DNA of 64,000 nt from Neofusicoccum parvum (lineage: Eukaryota > Ascomycota > Dothideomycetes > Botryosphaeriales > Botryosphaeriaceae), in the NCBI GenBank assembly GCA_020912385.1, contig CP087208.1, positions 2,914,001 through 2,978,000 on the forward strand, read 5' to 3'. This document shows positions 55,929 to 64,000 of this stretch, one piece after another; positions within the stretch are counted from its first letter, which is position 1; every line of letters starts with the position of its first letter. The translations under genes and the position numbers were made by a program. Under the pieces are notes generated by a model. The model made no database searches and was not told where the DNA came from. It was given only the letters and a program-made list of their open reading frames with translations.

Positions 55929-57000
55929 TAGACGGCGTACTTCTCAGCATCGACGGCGTTGGCGTTACGACGGCATGTTTGTTTTCTGGATAAATGTTGC
56001 GCAGCGAGCGGGATGTCTGGATAGACGGGGATGCATAGCGCGTCCACACAGATGACTTGTTTCAGTCGGGCACTGTATCAGTACCTTTTTTTCTCTTCAT
56101 TCGTATGTGTTTCTTCGGCCGTGGGCACGTAGAACCTTTGTAATCTACTCTCGACAGCATCGTGCGCTGGCCGCCCCTTTTCAGTCTCCATAGAGCTCTG
56201 TCAACAGAAGTAGCTTTCCTTTGTTCGAAGATCTCTGTACCTACCGAACAGCAATGTCTAATCACTCTTGTCGTACAATTCACGGATCCTACTATCTTTG
56301 ATAAGTAGGGATTTAATTAGACCGACCTTATCTTTAGCGCCGTGAACGAGTCTAAAAAACAAACTAACCAGTCGCTGTGACGTGCTACTACTTATTCGTT
56401 TAGCGGACTCACCAGCTGTGAGAACCAAGTCATGACCATCGACGATTTCTCTCTAATCTTGCCGAATTGCATTTCCCGGCCTCGCGAAGCAAAAATCTGT
56501 CAAGATGTCCTGCGTCAAGGAAACCGTTCAAAGCCATTATATCCTCCCATCATACGGTACTATTGAAGTAGCGTTCGGATCCATATTGTGGGTCGGACTA
56601 GGGTCGGTAGAGCGCTCATTGCAGTACTATAGCGCTCGTGGTCCTCGCTTTTGTCCAAATCGATCGCGCCGCTGTGACCACTCTCTTGGATCTGCACTCT
56701 AAGTTGCACAACCTTTCCAATATTTGCCAGAGAGGCCGACGTGACCATCGAGCTAAGTGGGAAGCCGAACATTCTATGCGGTAGTCCTGGAGAGAGGTCC
56801 TCGATCGTCGCCGATCCCTGCAATATTGATAGTTTTATAAAGGTCTCGTAGTGATTTCGGTCATTATTGAAGAATATCCGTGACCGGGATGGGGGTCTAA
56901 GGCCAGGGTTATTCAATGCTCTATCATCTTCAATCAGACTCCACACAAGTGAATCTCCCACGAGTGACGCCAGATACCAACACAACAAGAACTCTCATTT
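55929..57000. other. Spacer with an open frame in HET phase
   Basis: Contains no firm gene. On the minus strand a frame is open from just after the HET gene's stop down to 56560 (about 143 codons) in the same phase as the HET gene's second exon, with moderate coding character (GLRPPSRSRIFFNNDRNHYE, PHRMFGFPLSS). It could be a relic of a longer C-terminus, a separate decayed gene, or chance. Confidence 0.3.
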
Positions 57001-59599
57001 TCATTCAAGTACCAACGTTGTCAGCTTTGGCTCCAAGCGCAACCATTCCGCGAAGCTGAGGCTCGCGAGGCCGACCCTGCGAGCAAGGTAACTCCGTCTC
57101 TCAATCATCATCAGGCTTATCCAAAGCCCTACATCAGACCTCGTACAGATAGAGAGCGCAAGAAGTTCTACGTTAAGACTTTTTTGATCACCATCAACAG
57201 CCGTGGAGATGCGTTCCTTGTATCCAGGATCAGGATTCAGCCAGCCGTCGTATCCCACATCATTTGTCTGCAACACCGCAGACTGTGTACACACAAGCAC
57301 ACGGTTTTGTTTTTCGAATAAAGCAAGGAAGGCGCCCTCAGAATCACGGATGCCAAAAACCTGCAGAGGATTGAGCTTATCATCGGTAGCTCCTCTGCTT
57401 TCAAGCCAGAAGCTCCGGTAATCTGGCCATCTGGAAAAAAACATCTTATCCAGGTCTTTCGGGAACCACTTCTCGCTACTTGATGCTAGAGACTTCACTT
57501 GGCTAACGAAATCCGGAGGTCGCCCCCTAAAGCAGCCCTAGGGATAATTTGATCAGCTATCATGCCCAAACCTACGATGAGTTGTAGTTTGGTTCACTTA
57601 CCTCTTTCCAGGCAATAGCTAGGATGAGAAACTCGTCTTGGCTGGAAGACTGGTCCACGGACGAAGCTGCTCCCCTCCAAGAACCCGAATGCACTGGTGA
57701 TAGGCCCAGCGGAACGAGCATTTTGGTGTCCTGGGACCCCGCCACCTCACGTTCCGGTGCAGCCCAAGTGGCCAGTGGAATAACGGAAGAGTAGGGGACA
57801 CGCACACCGCCAACGACGGATGCCCAGGACCAGGAGGGAAAATCTCCACCGTTAGGCCGACTGCGTACGCCGGGTCGCCAGTCAATGGCGCAATCAAACG
57901 CGTCCCGCAGGAGCCCGCCGCAATGGTCCTCGCCGTAAAACTGGTGCAGGAAGCCGGAGAAAGCCGACAGCATGTCGCTGTCGTAGCCGAGCGTGCGGTG
58001 GCTATATTCGTCGACCGCCCTAGCATACTCGCTTTTGCCCGCGGCGTGAAACATCGGCCGCAGCGGGTGATGATTCGGTCCTTCAGTTTTGAGCGCGTCG
58101 TGGTCGTGCTGGCACTCGAAGCAGATGCCGTCGTCTGCGAAGTACAGCAGCGCCGGGGACAGCACGGCTTCCTGGTACGTCCAGCCCCTGGTCTTCCACT
58201 CCGACCTGCCGACGCCGCGGAAGGCCTCAAAGTATTCGATGAACTCCACCGGCTCCAGAACAAGCTTCTGCTGAATTCGAGGGCGGTCGGTCAGAACGCC
58301 CGGTAGACCGGCCCAGGCGTCCGTGCCGGACGCGGCGACGATTGTGACTACTGCCGAGGCGTAAATATCTCCCATGCATTGGATCTGGCCGAGCTTGGAA
58401 GCTTCGTCGTCTTGCGTAATGCAGAAGCGGTCGACCCAGATGAAGCCGATGTCAAGTTGGATGCATGCCGACATGGCGTCTCGAATGGTGTGAGGGACTT
58501 TCGGCGAGAGAAGGCTGCCTGGCTGCCTCAGACTGTCTACGTTGGCCAACGTGCAGATTATTTCTCCCTCCCGCATGCCTCCCCACACATAGCTTAGTGC
58601 GGCGTACTCGTATTGGTTTTCTTCTGCAGCAACGATGCACTTGTTTATGACATCGATCAAGGCAAATCCTGGTATGTTGGCCGTCTTTTTACCATGTCCG
58701 AAAGCTGCTCCAGTGTGATGGCTGTTCCTGCATGTTCCAACCCAATCCCTGGCTTGCTCCCAATCTACCCTTAACCCAACCGTGGGGTGGGCAGACGCTG
58801 ATGATATTTCCTGAGCTGTTGAACGGGAATTCGTGAAGACCGGGGTGGACCGGCATATATGGTTTCCATCGAAGCTGTTGACATACATTTCAGCATGTTT
58901 TCCTTGGTTGGTGATTTCAATAGCAAGGAAAAGCAAGTCTTTCTCCGTCGCGTTGGTAAATCCACCCAGGATGACATCCTGGTAGTGCGCTACAACCCGA
59001 CCCAGTAGTGTGCACATGGAACAGTCTGAACGTTCTTGCAGCTCGCCCAACGATCTCTCGAATATGAAAATCAAGTTTTCTTGTCCAAAGACCTTGAAAA
59101 AGCGGGTAAAGATATTGGTAGACCGAGAAGCTTCTACGAATCCAGCTTTCAAAAGACAGGACGTGATGTGCGGCAGACGAAGATGAGTGCAAAACAAACA
59201 GAGAGACTCAGTCCATGATTGCTGTATAGCGTCGCAGGCAGCGCATGGATCATGGAACAACTTCTTGTGGACTCCGGATGCAATAAGCTCGGCCGGAAGT
59301 TGAGTTTTTGATTTACCTCCCTCGAAGTCTCTGCGGACCAGACAAGCGCAGAGCGGGCAAGGAAGGTCCTTGATGGCGTCTCGATACTGCACTCCATAGA
59401 CGTGCTTCTGATAAACGGGCTCCAAACTGCTTTGTGGTGTCCCCACACGGTTGCTCCTAGCAGTGCTGGAATGACCCGGTGCTCTGCAATTGCATGGCTG
59501 CGGAGCTACGGCCAGGCCCTCACTTTTGCTGAAGTCATGCTGGTCCATTCCCAGCTTTGATAAGGCTGAATTGGCGTGCTCTTCCACGCTGGTAATCAT
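57001..59599 (-). CDS. HET-domain protein (heterokaryon incompatibility type)
   Basis: Exon 1 59599-57602 and exon 2 57537-57001, joined by a 64-nt phase-0 intron (GTAAGT donor, AGCTGAT branch, CCCTAG acceptor). Product 844 residues. Residues about 330-480 hold the HET core: YAALSYVWGG, VPHTIRDAMSACIQLDIGFI, WVDRFCITQDD and the closing RGWTYQEAVLSPALLYF. The N-terminal 230 residues are Cys-rich (CPLCACLVRRDF, CAACDAIQ, CSMCTLLGRVV), a common companion region. The C-terminal part includes FPSWSWASVVGGV, normal in these proteins. HET proteins trigger cell death or growth arrest when incompatible partners meet, acting in the cytosol. Many genome copies are of unknown specificity; nothing here identifies the partner. 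Confidence 0.9.
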
Positions 59600-60102
59600 G
59601 GGACAGTATTGGCGGTGTACTGTGAGCTCGAAAAGGATTGAGACGCAAATTGGGGTTGAATCAGGCCGCGTGGAAATTGTGACACGGTCTCAAAATTCAA
59701 ACGGTCAGCCCTTGTGAGGCTGCCTAAAGTGGAGACACGCAAGATGACGTAGTGAGCACTGTATTCTTGGCACTGATCTTCAATTCGTGCATGAAGTTGG
59801 ATGTGGCCATGATAGGACTACTGAACGACCAAACAGGCGCAAGAGAAGCAATGGACGGTATCAACCGTTCCTGAGCAGCGCACCAGAAATTATTAACGCC
59901 TGTCCATCATCTTGCTACGGTCATATCCTACTATGCGTTCAATTGCGGTACACATTACGTTTTTTTTTTTTTTCAATTACTCGAGTTCGGCAAGATAACG
60001 GTCAGGATCTACGTTGCAAGGAGCTTGAATGACTAGAGAATAATCAGCATCCCACACCCAGCCCAGCCATCCGACGATCCGTGCAAACCAAGCCACATCA
60101 GC
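59600..60102. other. Intergenic region
   Basis: Spacer between two minus-strand genes. A run of about 15 T lies near 59961. It should contain the promoter of the HET gene and the terminator of the P450 gene. Confidence 0.45.
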
Positions 60103-62096
60103 TCAACCCCGCACCCTCTCCTTAAACACCATCTGCAGCGGCTGATTCGTCATCGTAAACGTATCCATTGGATACTTCTCAAACCTGACGCCATCCTCTC
60201 CGGGGGCGAACTCAAAGTCAAACCTCAGCACGATCCTAGCCAGCAAGCTCCGCAGCTCCATATACGCCAGCGTCTTCCCCGGACAAGAGAAGATCCCTAC
60301 CGCAAACACCTCGTCAGCCACACGCACTCCGCACCGACAAAAAAGGGCCGGGAAATAAAGACGGCGGAAGCTCACCTTTGCTGAACGGCAAAAACGCCAA
60401 CCCCTCCCTCATCAAATTCACGCCCTCCCACCGCCTCGGCCGCCACTCCTCCGGCTCCTCCCACTCCCGCCCGTCCCGGTGCACCGCCCACGTCGGCACG
60501 CTCACGTTCACGCCGCCGGGGATGTACACGCCGTCGACGGTGATGCCCTCGGGCGGGGTCTCGCGCAGCAGCCCCTCGCACGCCGGCGGCTTGAGGCGCA
60601 TGGTCTCGTTGACGACGTGGTCGACGAACGGGACCTCGGCGCGCAGGCGGTCGTGGGTGAGGGCTTGCTCGCCGCCCGGGAAGGCGGCGTCGAGGAGGGC
60701 GCGCAGGTGGTGCAGGTCGGAGGGGTGGGTGTGCAGGTAGTAGAGGGCGTTGACGGCGGCGGAGGAGGTGGTGTCGCTGGAGGGGGGTTAGCTGGGGAGG
60801 GGAGAGGGGAAAAGGGGGACGTACGAGCCGGCGATGATCAGGAGGATCGAGTCTTGTAGCAGGGATTGCTGGGTTTGGCGGCTGGCGGGGTCGCCTTCTT
60901 CGAAGGCTTTGAGGAGGTAGGACGACGCGTCGGTTTGGGTGTCGCCTTTCTTCCAGTTCTGTGGGGGGTTAGTTGGTGGGGAGGTGAGAGAGGTTTCCAT
61001 GGCTTACCGCTTGCTTGTCCCGCATGGGTCCGCGGCACCAGCTCTGCATGATTTGGAAGTCGTTCTTGATGCCGGCTTGGACCATCATGCGCAGGATCCA
61101 TGGGACGGTGCCGCCGTAGCCGAGGAACTTCATGCCGTCGTGCAGGTTCTGGAGCGTGGCTTGCCGCCCGTCGGCCTCGATCTTGCCGTCGGCCTTGGCC
61201 ATCATGTTGTAGTCCTTGGAGTAGACGACGTCGCCCATGACGTCGAAGGCGAAGAAACTCATCCACTCCGTCACGTTTAGGGGTTGGCCGGCACGCTTGC
61301 TGAAGTTCTCCAGGAGCGTGCTCACTTTGCTCTGCACACGGGGTTCGTAGTTCGTAAGAGCTGCGCCAAGTCAGAAGATGAAGTTTTGAGAACAAGGAAG
61401 ACAATCACCTTTGGTGCTGAAGCCTTGATCATAGATCCTGCGCCGCTTGTTGTGTAGCTGGAAGCTGATGATGTTGAACAGGCTCTGGTCCTCGTCCTCG
61501 AACTCCGTCTGCCGGTAGAACGTGGCCTTCTTGAGCGGGCTCTTGCCGCCGTAAAGCAGAGGAATGGCAGAAGCCCGGAGAATAGAGATTTCCCGAGGGC
61601 CTGGGCAGCTCGTGTAAGCACATGTAGCAGAAAAAATTCGGGACATATCTAGCTCACCGGTGCGAACAAAGTCCCCGTGCTTCTCGTGCAGCTTTTGAAT
61701 CTCAACGAACAGCTGCGTGTTCTTCGATTCCAACCACAGAGAGTAGAACTTGGTGAGACGTGCCTGCCATGGTCCGGGGAATTTCCTCAGAGGCGACAGG
61801 AAAAGCCTGCGGACGGCGATGCTGGTGTACAGGCCGGCAAGAGCGGCGGCCGTCAGAGGAACAACATGCAGGATTGCTCCGAAGATGCCATGGCCCAGGA
61901 AGTACGCAGAGGCAGCGATGGACGAGAAGGCAAGGAGATTGAATGCTCCAATCAGGCGCCAGGCGTGGTCATCGAGCACGAAGTTTTGGGAGACGATGTG
62001 GGTAGCAACTCCGAGCCCCGCCGCAGCCAGGGCAGAGAAGGACTGCGGCGAAGATGCCGCGTCTGGAGCAGAATAGGCCCCCGATGTAGCATTCAT
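60103..62096 (-). CDS. Cytochrome P450 monooxygenase
   Basis: Six exons: 62096-61658, 61600-61409, 61360-61008, 60958-60825, 60776-60376, 60296-60103; introns of 57, 48, 49, 48 and 79 nt with consistent phases. Product 570 residues. The N-terminus has three hydrophobic stretches before the proline-rich hinge (RKFPGPWQARLTKFYSLWLE), anchoring it in the ER membrane. I-helix oxygen-binding motif AGSDTTSS (residues 371-378), ExxR pair E430/R433, and heme loop PFSKGIFSCPGKTLA with ligand C511 are all intact. The sequence style (LYYLHTHP after the I-helix) resembles fungal P450s of the tryprostatin hydroxylase kind. The substrate cannot be deduced; no reductase, PKS or NRPS gene is close by. Confidence 0.92.
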
Positions 62097-63393
62097 GGTG
62101 AATGGAGATCAGAAGTGTCGAAAAGCAGCAGTTCGCAGGTTGCTCATTCAAATACTGGGCACTTCCGGCCCCCATCAGTGGCACCACGCTAACCGCCGTC
62201 GCTTCCACGGGGTCCCCGGCGATGCATTAGCGACGCTAGAGCCGCGGTGCAGCTGCTAGGGGCGTCTGGCCCGTCAACGCGCCCAATTGGCCAGCGGCAA
62301 TATTCCACTTGCACGGAACGCTGGCAAAACTCGGTCTGGCCAACGATGCCCATGCTGACGTTTCAAGGCTGGCATTGCTGACCGGCTCAATGGTGCTTTT
62401 GCAGTCACATTGGGGCAGAGGGGGTTAGGATAAGCACTAGGGAGTCTAAACGGTAGATCACACATGCCGAACGCGGCAGGGTTGTGGGGTTACCCCGACT
62501 AGTGAGCGGGAGGCCCACATCATCTGAGTGTGCTGTCTACGGCCAAGATACGATGCTTACCACCACTCCGTTCGCACGGCAGACCAGAGGCGGACTCAGG
62601 CATGTGCCGCATGTGAGAACCTCCTTGTCGGGACTTGGGAACCTTCCTGGAACGATGCTTCGCATTCGCACTCGACCCAGGATCCCGGAGTCTACCGGGT
62701 TCACGGAATGTCAGACCCGCTGCTTTGGTACAACTGGGACTCGTCCTCACCGGTATTGCTCATCGGAAATCGAAATAGGCTCCGTGAGATAAGCAGCCAA
62801 TGCTGTGTCGCTTAGACTTTTTAGCCAAACGACCGTCAACATGCGCTGTCGACCCGAATCCAGTAGAAGCGCGCCTGAACCATCCTTCTCATTGCGTTTC
62901 AGTGCTCGATAACGTCGTGTAGCGCTCCTAGTGGCTAGCGCCTGACAGTTTGTTGGCCTGTCTCGGTTGAGCTTCGATAAGAGCTAAGCAGCAGAGAAGA
63001 GACGTTCACCGGCTCCAGCCCGTGATGTTGCTGCTGAGGCACAGAAATGTCACACCAACGCAAGAGGAGTTCTAAACTGGCCGGCGGAGGGCGTGGATTG
63101 ATCTAGACGACGACTCTCTACCATTCACACAACAGAAACTTGACGGGTGAGCACACGAATTTCAAATACCCCACTCGTCGAAGCAGTGAGGTGGAGACGG
63201 AGCTTACCACAAGTGACCATAAGCGGAATGTGCTCTGCTCGAGGTTGGGGCCTACGACGGGGGGGGCAGTGCATGTCCGGGGGAAGCTTCAAGACACCGT
63301 TACAACCACCTTCTCGGCCAACGCTCGTCGGGGGGCAGCCAGCAGGACGCGGAGATGGAGAGCACATACCTCAGGCCGAGCCATCTCACATCA
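62097..63393. other. Intergenic region
   Basis: No supported gene in about 1.3 kb. Short open frames on both strands overlap. The P450 promoter lies at the low end. Confidence 0.4.
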
Positions 63394-64000
63394 TCACGGC
63401 TTCTCCCTCGCCGGCCTGGGCGCCACGTCCGCGGCGGCGCTCTCCCACTCGCACGCGTAGCCCTCGAAGCCGGGCTCGCCCCGCGGCCGCAGCCACTCCT
63501 CGGACTGCCGCACAAACGCCATCGAGTCGTCGCAGGCGCTGGAGAACGAGTACGCCGGGCTGCCGGCCCAGCGCACGGCGGCGGCGCGGCGCACGAGGCG
63601 GCGCAGCTGGTCGGCGTGCGGGGTGTCGGCGACGCTGGCCGGGTGGATCCAGAAGTTGCGGCCGGCGCGGTTGGTGGCGGCGGCGCGCGGGAAGCAGGCG
63701 CAGGGCTCGCGCTCGTCGGCGTGGGCGTGGTTGAAGGGCGCGTGGGCGGCCCGCAGCGCCAGCTCGACGGCGACGCGCGCGCGCGGGCAGTCGGCCAGCA
63801 GCAGATCGAGCGCGTCCTTGAGCGCGGCCCCGTCGACGAAGCCGCGCCCCGTCGGCCGCGCGAACACGACCGTTGCGTGCCGCAGCTGCGGCCGCCCCGG
63901 CGCGCCCACCGCGCGCAGCAGCGAGAGCAGCCCGCCGCCGTTGTCGACGGTGAAGGCGTTGGCGGACGCGAACACGGCCAGCGCCTCGGCGTGCACCGCG
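63394..64000 (-). CDS. Hypothetical protein, cut by window end
   Basis: Open from the window edge to the stop at 63394, at least 201 residues; no internal ATG is a convincing start, so the N-terminus lies outside. It begins EALAVFASANAFTVDNGGGL, resembling the segment (I/Y-x-EAL-x-VFY-x-x-N-x-F) found in many fungal proteins that follow an F-box-like or BTB-like start and consist of one such strand-helix module. After it come an Arg/Ala-rich helix, PFNHAHADEREPCACFPR, and a tail ending PRPAREKP. Codon use is extremely GC-rich. Family assignment is tentative. Confidence 0.6.
   Translation of the reverse strand, partial: AVHAEALAVFASANAFTVDNGGGLLSLLRAVGAPGRPQLRHATVVFARPTGRGFVDGAALKDALDLLLADCPRARVAVELALRAAHAPFNHAHADEREPCACFPRAAATNRAGRNFWIHPASVADTPHADQLRRLVRRAAAVRWAGSPAYSFSSACDDSMAFVRQSEEWLRPRGEPGFEGYACEWESAAADVAPRPAREKP

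Noticed and set aside
1..64000. tRNA genes, rRNA, CRISPR arrays, complete transposons
   Set aside because: No A/B-box pair with cloverleaf potential, no rRNA core sequence, no spaced direct repeats and no transposase or reverse-transcriptase frame was found.

Overview
This window reads as euchromatic DNA of a filamentous ascomycete. Coding regions are GC-rich and carry short (mostly 44-79 nt) GT-AG introns with CTRAC-type branch sites. It contains a fungal alpha-box mating-type gene, a HET-domain gene, a GH7 cellobiohydrolase, a fungal-type P450 and an F-box-like gene. The style of the mating locus (an alpha-box gene divergent from a second idiomorph-type gene, with a 4-coumarate:CoA-ligase-like relic beside it) makes a Dothideomycete such as a member of the Botryosphaeriales my best guess. 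That is inference, not proof.

Layout. 0.5-10.7 kb: several very small single-span membrane proteins, a 391-residue acidic protein, and a 4 kb non-coding stretch holding a tandem array of three snRNA-like units. 11-19 kb: an F-box-like protein, a Ser/Pro-rich protein interrupted by an in-frame TGA, a spliced membrane protein, a RING-H2 ubiquitin ligase with ELDALD repeats, and an acidic protein of unknown function. 19-24 kb: a secreted GH7 cellobiohydrolase with a long promoter, a decayed gene with several in-frame stops, and a U2 snRNA-like locus. 24.8-29.4 kb: one five-exon gene for a 1,465-residue protein with an N-terminal Cys/His cluster.

30-40 kb is the mating-type region: a multi-span membrane protein, small spliced genes, MAT1-1-1 (alpha box), a divergent second gene, then two decayed genes (a 4CL-like AMP-binding ligase and a BCS1-like AAA ATPase). 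No HMG-box MAT1-2 gene is visible, so this is a MAT1-1 haplotype.

40-64 kb: an MFS transporter, two adjacent very large disordered proteins, the Golgi syntaxin SED5 (divergent from the second of these), a HET-domain protein, a six-exon cytochrome P450, and a gene cut by the window edge. No tRNA, rRNA, CRISPR array or intact transposon was found.

Exon boundaries were placed by hand from frame, splice sites and branch sites. Those with matching phases and family support (GH7, MAT1-1-1, SED5, MFS, P450, HET, 1,465-residue protein) are reliable. Several first exons remain unresolved and are marked so.
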